Under the pieces are notes generated by a model, which saw nothing but the letters and a program-made list of their open reading frames with translations, was not told the origin of the DNA and did no database searches. DNA of 64,000 nucleotides, from contig NZ_LT707409.1 in NCBI RefSeq assembly GCF_900156875.1, forward strand, positions 1,590,046 through 1,654,045. Reading direction: 5' to 3'. Every line of letters starts with the position of its first letter. Position 1 is the first letter of the stretch. Positions 43,305 through 51,570 of the stretch are shown here, one piece after another. Both the position numbers and the translations under genes were made by a program. This DNA is from Robertmurraya dakarensis. Lineage in GTDB: Bacteria > Bacillota > Bacilli > Bacillales > Cytobacillaceae.

Positions 43305-44397
43305 GAGGAACTCCCCCTTCAGTCTCGATGCTTTCTATTCCTAAGCCCGCCTTTTCAGAAAATGTAATCTTTCTGCCATTATATCGAATGCCGCCTTTTA
43401 CAATATCTTTTGCTAGCATTAGCGGCGCATCAAAATCAAATCGGGTAATATTCTTTTTGCTAGCTGCAAAATGTGCAGCTGCTGTAATGCCTAATCTTGT
43501 TTCTATCATACTCCCAACCATACATTCCATTCCATTAAGTTCTGCTAATTGGTTAATAATGGTTGCTTGATAAATCCCGCCTGATTTCATTAATTTAATA
43601 TTGATAGAATCTGCACTTCTAGTTTTGACCACTTCAAAGGCTTGTTTTGGGGTAAACACACTTTCATCTGCCATAATCAGCGTATCTACTGCATCTGTTA
43701 CCTTTTTAAGGCCTTCGATATCATGCGCTTTTACCGGCTGCTCCACTAACTCAATATCAAATCCAAGATCTTCCATTTTCCGAATAATCTTAATCGCATC
43801 TTTCGGTGTCCATCCTTGGTTCGCATCAAGCCTAATTTTAATATCCTTACCTACTACCTTTCTTATTTCGGAAATACGAGTAAGATCGGTAGAAACATCA
43901 TCTTTCCCTACTTTTACTTTTAAAACATTGAAACCCTGCTGCACATAAGATACAGCATCCTCGCCCATTTCCTCAGGACCGTTCACACTAACAGTAAAAT
44001 CTGTTTCTATTTTGTTTTGAAATCCTCCAAGAAATTGATAAAGAGGTAAACCACAGTGCTGTGACAGACAATCATAAATAGCCATATCAACCGCTGCCTT
44101 CGCACTAGAATTTCCAACTAGAACAGTCTGGAGCATTTGGAAAATTTCTTCATGGTTTAGTAAACTTTTTCCCGTTAATACTGGCTTAAAGACTTGGTTT
44201 ATGGCGAAGTCAATACTAGATAAGCTATCACCAGTAATAACATGAGTTGGCGGGGCCTCCCCCCATCCAACAATGCCATTGTCACAAGTGATTTTGAGAA
44301 TGATTGAATCCGCAATATGAACTGTTCTTAGAGCCGTTTTAAATGGTTTTATTAATGGAACTGCTGCTCTAAATGTATCGATATTTGTAATTCTCAC
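43297..44397 (-). CDS. ykfB: L-Ala-D/L-Glu dipeptide epimerase (enolase superfamily)
   Basis: A 366-residue enolase-superfamily enzyme that epimerises L-Ala-D-Glu to L-Ala-L-Glu, letting the cell use murein-derived dipeptides. The barrel has lysine in KVKVGKDD (about residue 162), the metal aspartate/glutamate positions in RLDANQGW, ELVEQPV and LIMADESV and the second catalytic lysine in INIKLMKSGG (about residue 268). It follows the binding-protein gene after a hairpin (44441-44477) and overlaps ykfC. Substrate is inferred from gene order and the YkfB/AEE family signature. Confidence 0.92.
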   Translation of the reverse strand: MRITNIDTFRAAVPLIKPFKTALRTVHIADSIILKITCDNGIVGWGEAPPTHVITGDSLSSIDFAINQVFKPVLTGKSLLNHEEIFQMLQTVLVGNSSAKAAVDMAIYDCLSQHCGLPLYQFLGGFQNKIETDFTVSVNGPEEMGEDAVSYVQQGFNVLKVKVGKDDVSTDLTRISEIRKVVGKDIKIRLDANQGWTPKDAIKIIRKMEDLGFDIELVEQPVKAHDIEGLKKVTDAVDTLIMADESVFTPKQAFEVVKTRSADSINIKLMKSGGIYQATIINQLAELNGMECMVGSMIETRLGITAAAHFAASKKNITRFDFDAPLMLAKDIVKGGIRYNGRKITFSEKAGLGIESIETEGGVPRG

Positions 44398-44440
44398 TAT
44401 GTATCATCCTTATTAGAGTTTTAAGAAATTATAAATTTAT

Positions 44441-44477
44441 AGAGAAAAGGGGATGTCCTGAAGAACACCCCTCTTTT
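44441..44477 (-). terminator. intercistronic hairpin after the binding-protein gene
   Basis: On the minus strand GGGGTG and ACATCCCC form an imperfect stem followed by TTTTCTCT. It probably causes partial termination, leaving the binding protein more abundant than the ykf enzymes, as is common in such operons. Confidence 0.6.
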
Positions 44478-44490
44478 ATTTGTAAACAGC

Positions 44491-46116
44491 CTATTTTTTG
44501 TCTGCCCACTTGAATTCAATATAACCAACTGGGTGAAGAACAACGCCTGTGACATCATCATTAAGCAGCAGCGGCTGGTTATAAAAATGAACCGGCGCAA
44601 CTGGAGCTTCCTCGATTAAAATCTTTTCCGCGTTGTATAGGTTTTCAAATCGTTTTGCTTCATCGCCTTCGTTCTTCGCTGCTTCAATAAGTGCATCGAA
44701 TTCGGCATTACTCCATCCTGTACGATTCATTGAATGACCTGTTTGAAAGCCTTCAAGTGTGTTAATTGGATCTGCAAAGTCATTTAAAAATGAACTTCTA
44801 GAGAACTGGTATTTCAATTCCTTTTGTTCGGAAACAAACACGCTTGATTCAACACTCGCAAGCTTAATGTCTACTCCTAGGTTTTCTTTCAGCATTGGCT
44901 GAACTGCTTCTGCGATTTTTTTGTGTGTTTCACTTGAACTATATGTTAATGTAACTTCCGGAAGAGTTTCATATCCTTCCTCTTCCATCCCTTTAGCTAG
45001 CAATTTTTTTGCTTCTTCTACATTTGTTTTAATAAGATCACCATTTGCTTCACGGAAATCCTGGCCGTTTGCATCTTTAAATCCAGGAGAAACAAAGCCA
45101 TAAGCTGGTTTTTCTTGGTTTTTCGTAACATAATCAACAATTTGCTGCTGATCAATTGCTAAAGCAAAAGCTTTACGAATATTTTTGTTTTGGAACGGCT
45201 CCATTGTTACATTAAAGCGGTAGAAATATACACCAGCTTGGTCGGCTACATCTACTTTTCCCTCTGCATAAAGCTGTTCACTTAACTCAGGCGGTACTTT
45301 TGATGCATCCAGTTCCCCTGTTTGAAACATTTGATACTCTGTATTAGGATCATCTACTAACGCCCAATTAATTTTATCGACTTTGACCGTCTCTGCATCC
45401 CAGTATTGATCATTTTTCTCCATAACTAAATGGCTGTCATGCTCCCACTCCGTTAAGTTAAATGGTCCATTTCCAACGAACGTTTCTGCCTCTGTAAACC
45501 ATTCTGGATTTTCAGTTGCAACACTTTCGTTAATTGGGAAAAACGTTGGCAGAGAAATAATATTTAAGAAATAAGCTTGTGGACTCGTTAAGGTTACTTC
45601 TAATGTTTTCTCGTCTAGAGCCTTCACTGCTACATCCTCAGGCGAACCCTCTCCGCTATTATATGCTTCTCCACCTTGTATTAGATATCCTAAAAATGCT
45701 GATGAAGCTGCCAACTCTGGGTCTAAAGCACGTTTCCATGCAAACACGAAATCACCTGCTGTCAAATCATCACCATTTGACCACTTAGCATTTTCACGAA
45801 TATGGAATGTATATGTTTTTCCATCTTCGGAAACATCCCATTTCTCAGCAATCGCCGGCTGAGGCATATGGTCCTCACCCAAGCGTGTCAAACCTTCCAT
45901 CAGGTTATTTAATGGATTCCATGAAACCGCATTAAAACCAATTGGAGGGTCAAAAGAAGTTGGTTCTTGTCCATTATTCCAATTTAAAACCTTCTCGCCG
46001 CTCTTTTCAGCTGACCCATCGTTACCTGTGTCTTCCCCTGCGTTGTCATTTGCTGTACACGCAGCAAGAAGAAGTACGAGGAATGAGGCCAGTAAAAGTG
46101 ACCACAATTTCTTCAT
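44491..46116 (-). CDS. dppE: oligopeptide ABC transporter binding lipoprotein (DppE/OppA type)
   Basis: A 541-residue extracytoplasmic lipoprotein: signal peptide and lipobox SFLVLLLAACTAND, then the type 5 peptide-binding fold (GQEPTSFDPPIGFNAVSWNPLNNLMEGL, YTFHIRENAKWSNGDDLTAGDFVFAWKR, ALAIDQQQIVDYV). In B. subtilis the cognate DppE binds dipeptides and murein tripeptides. It lies after the dppD-like ATPase and before ykfB, with hairpins on either side, which suggests it is expressed at a different level from its operon partners. Confidence 0.9.
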   Translation of the reverse strand: MKKLWSLLLASFLVLLLAACTANDNAGEDTGNDGSAEKSGEKVLNWNNGQEPTSFDPPIGFNAVSWNPLNNLMEGLTRLGEDHMPQPAIAEKWDVSEDGKTYTFHIRENAKWSNGDDLTAGDFVFAWKRALDPELAASSAFLGYLIQGGEAYNSGEGSPEDVAVKALDEKTLEVTLTSPQAYFLNIISLPTFFPINESVATENPEWFTEAETFVGNGPFNLTEWEHDSHLVMEKNDQYWDAETVKVDKINWALVDDPNTEYQMFQTGELDASKVPPELSEQLYAEGKVDVADQAGVYFYRFNVTMEPFQNKNIRKAFALAIDQQQIVDYVTKNQEKPAYGFVSPGFKDANGQDFREANGDLIKTNVEEAKKLLAKGMEEEGYETLPEVTLTYSSSETHKKIAEAVQPMLKENLGVDIKLASVESSVFVSEQKELKYQFSRSSFLNDFADPINTLEGFQTGHSMNRTGWSNAEFDALIEAAKNEGDEAKRFENLYNAEKILIEEAPVAPVHFYNQPLLLNDDVTGVVLHPVGYIEFKWADKK

Positions 46117-46188
46117 TGTATTTCCTCCTGTATTAACCTTTATTCCACTCTATCAAAGAATTTTCCTGAAGAATGGTATATGAATAAC

Positions 46189-46213
46189 CTTTAGAGAACG
46201 TAATTTCTCTAAA
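46189..46213 (-). repeat. intercistronic hairpin before the binding-protein gene
   Basis: CTTTAGAGAA (46189-46198) and TTCTCTAAAG-type arm (46205-46215) with a short loop, in the 102-nt gap between dppD and dppE. Possibly a processing or stability element. Confidence 0.45.
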
Positions 46214-46218
46214 AGTAA

Positions 46219-47217
46219 TTACCTTATGTTTACTTTCATTTTCTTTGCCCGCTCATCTTGAAGCCAGCATTCTACCAGATGTTCATCGCTAAGTTTTGTC
46301 TCGAATGGATAAACCTTTTCACACACTTCCATCGTATATTGACATCTTGCTGCAAATGCACAGCCATGAGGCGGTGAAAATAAATCTGGCGGAGAGCCAT
46401 CAATTGGCTTAAGATCTCCGCTCTCTACATCCAAGCGCGGAACTGAGTTCAGGAGTCCTTTCGTATAAGGATGCTGAGCCTTATAAAATATTTCTCTTCG
46501 ATTGCCTGTCTCAACAATTTTCCCTGCATACATAACGGCAATCCGATCCGCTACTTGGGCAACAACGCCTAAATCATGTGTGATTAGAATGATCGAAACC
46601 CCAGTCTTCTTTTGGATATCTCTGAACAAGTCAAGTATTTGTGCCTGGATGGTTACGTCTAACGCGGTTGTTGGTTCGTCGGCAATTAGTACCTCTGGTT
46701 CACACACAAGACTCATGGCAATAACAATTCTCTGCCTCATGCCGCCGCTGAATTGATGAGGGTATTGCTTCATACGGCTTTCAGGACTAGGAATTCCTAC
46801 AAGCTGAAGCATCTCCACTGCTTTTTTTCGAGCTTCATCACGGGAAATGTTCTTATGCTGAATGATCCCTTCTGTGATTTGATCCCCTACTTTTAGCGTT
46901 GGATTCAGCGCCGTCATCGGATCTTGAAAAATCATTGAAATATCCGCACCGCGAATTTTCCTCATTTCTTTATCTGTTAGTTGAACCAAGCCTTTTTCTT
47001 TAAATAGGATTTTTCCATTTGTAATCTTTCCTGGAGGGTTAGGAATTAATTTCATAATGCTTTGTGAAGTAACACTCTTTCCACAACCTGACTCACCCAC
47101 AATAGCAAGCGTCTCACCCTTGTGCAAATCAAACGTTACACCTCTAACAGCCTTAACTTCCCCTCCATATGTTTTAAAAGAAACATGCAAGTCTTGTACC
47201 TGTAGTACTTTTTCCAT
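46219..47217 (-). CDS. dppD: oligopeptide ABC transporter ATPase (DppD type)
   Basis: A 332-residue ATPase with Walker [15 protein letters not shown] (about residue 38), signature FSGGMRQRIVIAMSL, Walker B VLIADEPTTALDVT, switch LITHDLGVVAQ and the family C-terminal GCAFAARCQYTMEVC cysteines. It pairs with YkfD and the DppB/DppC permeases. It is 5 nt downstream of dppC. The long 102-nt gap to the binding-protein gene contains a hairpin. Confidence 0.92.
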   Translation of the reverse strand: MEKVLQVQDLHVSFKTYGGEVKAVRGVTFDLHKGETLAIVGESGCGKSVTSQSIMKLIPNPPGKITNGKILFKEKGLVQLTDKEMRKIRGADISMIFQDPMTALNPTLKVGDQITEGIIQHKNISRDEARKKAVEMLQLVGIPSPESRMKQYPHQFSGGMRQRIVIAMSLVCEPEVLIADEPTTALDVTIQAQILDLFRDIQKKTGVSIILITHDLGVVAQVADRIAVMYAGKIVETGNRREIFYKAQHPYTKGLLNSVPRLDVESGDLKPIDGSPPDLFSPPHGCAFAARCQYTMEVCEKVYPFETKLSDEHLVECWLQDERAKKMKVNIR

Positions 47218-47222
47218 CAGCG

Positions 47223-48176
47223 TTACCTCCTTAACTTTGGATCAAGAGCATCCTGCAATCCATCTCCTAAAACATTAAACGAAAACATGGTTAAAGAGAT
47301 AAAGAATGCTGGAAAGAACAGACGCCACCAATGTCCTGATAGAATGACCGGCAAGGCATCACTTGCCATTGATCCCCAGCTTGCAAGAGGAGGCTGAATA
47401 CCAATCCCCAAAAAGCTCAAGAATGCCTCAGCAAATATCGCCGCTGGTACCGTTAATGTCATTTGTACAATAATCGGTCCCATCGTATTCGGTAAAAGAT
47501 TTTTTCGAATAATCCTTGAAGTCTTTGTTCCAAATGTCTGAGACGCAAGAACAAATTCATAGTTTTTGATTTGCAGTACTTGACCCCGTACCATCCTGGC
47601 CATTCCAACCCAGCCTGTTACAGATAATGCTAGAATAATTGAAAATAACCCAGGCTCCAGCACAACGCTGACCAAGATAACGACCAAAAGATATGGCAAT
47701 CCATATAAAATCTCAACAAATCTCATCATATAATGATCAACTTTACCGCCTTTGTAGCCAGCAATTCCACCATATGTAACACCCACGATAAAATCTATTA
47801 ATGCGGCAACAACTCCAACAAATAAGGAGACACGTGCCCCTTCCCATGTCCGCGTAAATACATCCCGGCCAAGTTCATCTGTTCCGAACCAATGCTCTGC
47901 AGAAGGCGGCTGATTTTGGTTTTCAAGCACCTGTTGATCGCCCGGGTGCGGTGAAATGACAGGGCCGAAAATAGCCATAACTACGAGTAGAATTAAAAAA
48001 ATTAGTCCCAGCATCGCTAATTTATTTTTTACTAGCCGCAGCCAAGAATCTTTCCAATATGAAACACTTGGTCTTACTACCTGTTCGGCCTCATCTCTAT
48101 TTTTCTCTTTTGGAACAAACCATTCATCGAGAATATCCGGCGCAAGCTTCGGGTCTTGTTGTTTATTCAGCTCCAT
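47223..48176 (-). CDS. dppC: oligopeptide ABC transporter permease (DppC type)
   Basis: A 317-residue permease with a cytoplasmic N-terminal extension and about six transmembrane segments. The family marks are PPSAEHWFGTDELGRDVFTRTWEGARVSLFVGVVAA after the first helix and the coupling loop ASQTFGTKTSRIIRKNLLPNTMG (about residues 210-232). It directly follows dppB with no gap and is followed by dppD. Imports peptides together with the other components of the operon. Confidence 0.92.
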   Translation of the reverse strand: MELNKQQDPKLAPDILDEWFVPKEKNRDEAEQVVRPSVSYWKDSWLRLVKNKLAMLGLIFLILLVVMAIFGPVISPHPGDQQVLENQNQPPSAEHWFGTDELGRDVFTRTWEGARVSLFVGVVAALIDFIVGVTYGGIAGYKGGKVDHYMMRFVEILYGLPYLLVVILVSVVLEPGLFSIILALSVTGWVGMARMVRGQVLQIKNYEFVLASQTFGTKTSRIIRKNLLPNTMGPIIVQMTLTVPAAIFAEAFLSFLGIGIQPPLASWGSMASDALPVILSGHWWRLFFPAFFISLTMFSFNVLGDGLQDALDPKLRR

Positions 48177-49118
48177 TTATTTCCCCTCCCCTTTATGCAG
48201 CTTAATTCTCGGGTCTAAAATACCATAAGCAATATCTACCAAAAATAGCAGAAAGATTAATAGTGCACTATAGAAGACTGTCGTGCCCATAATAACTGGA
48301 TAGTCTCGGTTATTAATACTATCAACGAAGTACTTACCCATTCCTGGAATTGCAAAGATTTGTTCAATAACAAATGTACCTGTCAAAATTCCTGCCGCTA
48401 GAGTTCCTAATACTGTTACGACAGGTAAAAGGGCATTTTTCAATGCATGTTTAAAGACAATTTTAAATGGTGAAAGCCCTTTCGCCACTGCTGTCCGAAT
48501 ATAATCTTGCGTTAACACCTCTAGCATACTTGAACGTGTTAATCGGGCAATAATAGCCATCGGCCCTGTCGCAAGCGCTAATGTCGGCAGCACCATATGC
48601 TGCCAGCTTTTCCAAGTAGCAACAGGTAAAATCCCCCAGTTCACAGCGAACTGTTGAATGAGAAGTGTTGCCATCACGAAGTTTGGGATAGAGATACCGA
48701 AAACAGCTATTGTCATCGCTATATAATCCACTATGCCATTATGTCGGAGTGCAGCAAACACGCCAAGGGTAATTCCAGAGATGATCGCGACAAGTAATGT
48801 TAGCATTCCAAGTTCAAATGAAACTGGAAATCCTCTTCCCAGCATTTCATTCACAGTATCTGAAGGTTTTTTAATGGATGGGCCAAAATCCAATTGTATG
48901 ACAGATTTTAAATAGCTGACATACTGTACTGGAAGAGGCTTGTCCAAGTTAAAATGTGCTTCTAGGTTTTTCTGTACAGCTTCACTTGTAGTTCGCTCCT
49001 CGTTAAACGGGGATCCTGGCAAGGAATGCATTAGAAAAAAAGTTAGGGTAATGATGAGCCATAATGTAACGATCATGGCAAAAAAGCGTTTAAATATGTA
49101 TGTAACCATCTTTCTCAC
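48177..49118 (-). CDS. dppB: oligopeptide ABC transporter permease (DppB type)
   Basis: A 313-residue permease with about six membrane segments. The family marks are LLITLTFFLMHSLPGSPF-like first helix, the periplasmic LDFGPSIKKPSDTVNEML and the coupling loop RTAVAKGLSPFKIVFKHALKNALLP (about residues 203-228). It is the first gene of the operon dppB-dppC-dppD-dppE-ykfB-ykfC-ykfD. In B. subtilis the first gene is dppA, a D-aminopeptidase, which is absent here. Confidence 0.92.
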   Translation of the reverse strand: MRKMVTYIFKRFFAMIVTLWLIITLTFFLMHSLPGSPFNEERTTSEAVQKNLEAHFNLDKPLPVQYVSYLKSVIQLDFGPSIKKPSDTVNEMLGRGFPVSFELGMLTLLVAIISGITLGVFAALRHNGIVDYIAMTIAVFGISIPNFVMATLLIQQFAVNWGILPVATWKSWQHMVLPTLALATGPMAIIARLTRSSMLEVLTQDYIRTAVAKGLSPFKIVFKHALKNALLPVVTVLGTLAAGILTGTFVIEQIFAIPGMGKYFVDSINNRDYPVIMGTTVFYSALLIFLLFLVDIAYGILDPRIKLHKGEGK

Positions 49119-49511
49119 TTCCTAGCTGTGTGTATTGTATGCGCATCCAGTTTTGAGACACGCAATATAAATTATGTTGTGTCCGCACTTTTTTTAGATT
49201 CTAGCTGACTAGTAAAATGAAATTTAAAAATTATACTGTCATTATTCGAAGAAGATTTCTTTTGGATAATATTATGTAAAAATAATGTAATATTTTTATA
49301 TTATAATTTAGTGAATCTTTATTATCAACGAGAAATACATTAAGTTTCCCTATTTTAGCAATTTAATTAATATTTCGATAAAACAAAAAAAGTATTCAAA
49401 ATATATACTGATTTACTAGTTTTGTCAATTTAAAAATTATGAGAATTTTCGTATAAGAACTGTACAACTGGGAAATATATACATAGTCCTGTTAGAAAGG
49501 AGGGTACATAA
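49119..49511. other. intergenic region upstream of dppB and the 57-residue gene
   Basis: 393 nt, very AT-rich. It must contain the minus-strand dpp promoter. AATTATGAGAATTTT at 49435-49449 matches the CodY motif AATTTTCWGAAAATT at 11 of 15 positions, but is 317 nt from dppB and only 63 nt from the plus-strand gene, so its target is uncertain. I see no other clear structure. Confidence 0.35.
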
Positions 49512-49685
49512 ATGGAAGTATCGATGAGTTCTGCTGAAGTGCTTCAAGAAATTAAACAAATGAATGCTGAAGGCTTGAGCTTAAGCAAGAAGATGGTTAA
49601 GAAAAGCAATCCACAGCTCATGAGAAGCGCACTTCATTATTTTCCTGATTGGGAAAGCGCAATCGAAAGAAGTGTCTCTAGTTAA
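49512..49685 (+). CDS. 57-residue protein resembling one repeat of a helical DNA-binding-type domain
   Basis: A small protein with an N-terminal helix (VLQEIKQMNAEGLSLSKKMV) followed by KKSNPQLMRSALHYFPDWESAIE. The pattern G-x-S-x-S-K-K-x-V, P-x-L-x-x-x-A and W-x-x-A-I resembles single units of repeat domains (K-L-x-x-G-x-S-L-x-x-x-x-V-x-x-x-x-P-x-L-x-x-A-A-x-x-x-F-G-x-W) found in some Bacillus DNA-associated proteins. It has a strong AAGGAGGG site 7 nt before its ATG. No function is known. It is the only plus-strand gene between the dpp operon and lysC. Confidence 0.65.
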   Translation: MEVSMSSAEVLQEIKQMNAEGLSLSKKMVKKSNPQLMRSALHYFPDWESAIERSVSS

Positions 49686-49726
49686 GCTTTTCGCTACTTA
49701 CCATCATGTATGTCGATAATAGAGAC

Positions 49727-49770
49727 AAAAAAAACAGAGACACCTGGTAGATTTAAGCAGATGTCTCTGT
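49727..49770 (-). terminator. intrinsic terminator of the aspartokinase gene
   Basis: On the minus strand ACAGAGACA (revcomp of 49762-49770) pairs with TGTCTCTGT (revcomp of 49734-49742), followed by seven or more T. Confidence 0.85.
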
Positions 49771-49790
49771 AATATATTTTATTCAATTTT

Positions 49791-51152
49791 TTAAACCGGA
49801 ACGGCTACAAAGAATTGTTCGTATAATGCACTTACCGCTAATTTTTCATCAGCTTCCCTTACTCCAAACATCATACTTACTTCAGATGACCCTTGATTAA
49901 TCATTTCGATATTTACGCCTGCATCAGCCAAGGCTTTTGCCGCTTTTGCAGTTGTACCAACATTTTGTCTCATGCCTTCTCCTACTACCATAATCAACGC
50001 AAGATCATGTTTAATTTTAACTTCATCGGCACATAGTTCCTTCTTAATACGATCAATGACATCTTTTTCTGTATATTGGTCCATTTGATTTTGCCTTAAA
50101 ATAATGGTGATATCATCAATGCCTGATGGTGTATGTTCATAAGACATTCCATAATCTTCTAATATCCTTAAGAGTTTGCTTCCGAAACCAATTTCTCGGT
50201 TCATTAAATACTTTCCAACGTAAATACTGCAGAATCCTTTGTCACTGGCAATCCCAACTACTGGCCCATTGGAATTTTCCCTTTTATTCACAATTCTAGT
50301 ACCTGGTGCAGATGGATTGTTTGTGTTTTTAACATTTACCGGAATCTCAGCACGAAATGCTGGAATTAAAGCTTCATCGTGGAAAACAGAGAAACCTGCA
50401 TAAGAAAGCTCTCTCATTTCTCGATATGTAAGCTCAGAGATTTCTTTAGGGTTTTGAACAATATTTGGGTTTACGGAATAAACAGCATCTACGTCTGTGA
50501 AGTTTTCATATAGCTCCGCTTTTACACCATTTGCTAAAATGGATCCCGTAATATCCGATCCGCTTCTTGAGAAGGTAACGACGTCACCATTCTCTGTATA
50601 CCCAAAAAATCCCGGAAAAACGATAATCCCTGATTTCTCTCGTAATGAGTATAAATTCTCATAAGATTTTGCCAACACTTGTGCGTTACCTGATTCATCT
50701 GTTACGAAAAGTCCAGCGTCCTTCGGGCTAACGTACTGCGCTTCTACTCCTTTACTTTGGAAGTAACTTGCAACAAGCTTTGCATTATTATCTTCACCGC
50801 TTGCTTTCACAGCATCCATGAAACGATCTTTGTTGGTATGATCGCCTTCCAATAGGGATTTTAAATCTAAACGAATCTTTTCTATTACATCCGTTTCTAA
50901 GTTTAATTCTCTAGCAATGCTTGCATATCTCTCAATAATGGTTTCAAATAGTGAACTGTAATCTTTTCCTTGCAGTATATGATCAGCACATTCGATTAAT
51001 AAATCAGTTACTTTAATGTCCTGTGGGTTTCTCTTTCCTGGTGCCGAAACTACAACAAATTTTCGTTTTGGATCGGACACAACAATGTTAAAAACTTTAT
51101 CGAGCTGTTCCCCTGTTGCTAATGATGATCCACCAAACTTGACTACTTTCAT
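49791..51152 (-). CDS. aspartokinase III (lysine/threonine responsive)
   Basis: A 453-residue enzyme that phosphorylates aspartate, the first step to lysine, threonine and methionine. The kinase domain has KFGGSSLATGEQLDKV at residues 4-19, TFSRSGSDITGSILANGV and LYENFTDVDAVYS; the C-terminus carries paired ACT domains (GIASDKGFCSIYV, LALIMVVGEGMRQNVGTTAKAAKALADAGVNIEMINQGSSEVSMMFGV). The length and sequence are those of B. subtilis YclM (ThrD), a lysine-plus-threonine-inhibited isozyme. The ATG at 51152 follows AGGAGA; the open frame upstream is extended without a site. No lysine riboswitch is seen upstream. Confidence 0.9.
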   Translation of the reverse strand: MKVVKFGGSSLATGEQLDKVFNIVVSDPKRKFVVVSAPGKRNPQDIKVTDLLIECADHILQGKDYSSLFETIIERYASIARELNLETDVIEKIRLDLKSLLEGDHTNKDRFMDAVKASGEDNNAKLVASYFQSKGVEAQYVSPKDAGLFVTDESGNAQVLAKSYENLYSLREKSGIIVFPGFFGYTENGDVVTFSRSGSDITGSILANGVKAELYENFTDVDAVYSVNPNIVQNPKEISELTYREMRELSYAGFSVFHDEALIPAFRAEIPVNVKNTNNPSAPGTRIVNKRENSNGPVVGIASDKGFCSIYVGKYLMNREIGFGSKLLRILEDYGMSYEHTPSGIDDITIILRQNQMDQYTEKDVIDRIKKELCADEVKIKHDLALIMVVGEGMRQNVGTTAKAAKALADAGVNIEMINQGSSEVSMMFGVREADEKLAVSALYEQFFVAVPV

Positions 51153-51570
51153 GTATTCCATCTCCTGCTCCAAAAATTTCCCAAAAAGATAGGGAGTGTA
51201 ATTCCTTCCATGTCTTATTATTTTGCTCATTTGTTTTCACCTTACGTTTTTTACAAAAATCATATGAATGTCGGAATTTACTGTAAAGTTGTTCTTATTA
51301 TCACAAGAATCAGGAAAAGAATCAAGCATTTTCTACCTGTGGTGAACAATTGTATTTTTAGGGTGGATATCAAATGTACAGTCATACGCTTCAACCGTCT
51401 ACTGCATATTCTGTAGAAGATGGGTAATGTACTGCACAACGGTAACAATCAAACAACAGTATTATTAATAAAAGAATATATATAGTAATTATGTACATCA
51501 TCATGTAAAATATTGTTTAGTGACTCTAAATAATTTTTAAATTTTAGAAAATTCAAGGAAAGGTGTTATT
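51153..51570. other. intergenic region between aspartokinase and the MFS gene
   Basis: 418 nt, AT-rich, with the start region of the divergent aspartokinase and MFS transporter genes. Contains an orphan 17-codon frame (ATG at 51374) with an AGGGTGG before it, and no recognisable riboswitch or tRNA-like fold. I see no clear operator. Confidence 0.4.

Noticed and set aside
49435-49449. CodY-like motif upstream of the dpp operon
   Set aside because: Only 11 of 15 positions match, it is far from dppB and close to a gene on the other strand; AT-rich spacers produce such matches by chance. Kept as a remark only.
51210-51416. 68-codon plus-strand frame upstream of the MFS gene
   Set aside because: It overlaps the start region of the aspartokinase gene and has no ribosome site or recognisable protein pattern.
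51374-51427. 17-codon leader-like frame upstream of the MFS gene
   Set aside because: Too short, with only a weak AGGGTGG nearby; no stem-loops that would fit an attenuator.
51153-51570. Lysine riboswitch upstream of aspartokinase
   Set aside because: No lysine-aptamer core or terminator hairpin is visible in the leader; this isozyme is also not normally lysine-riboswitch controlled.
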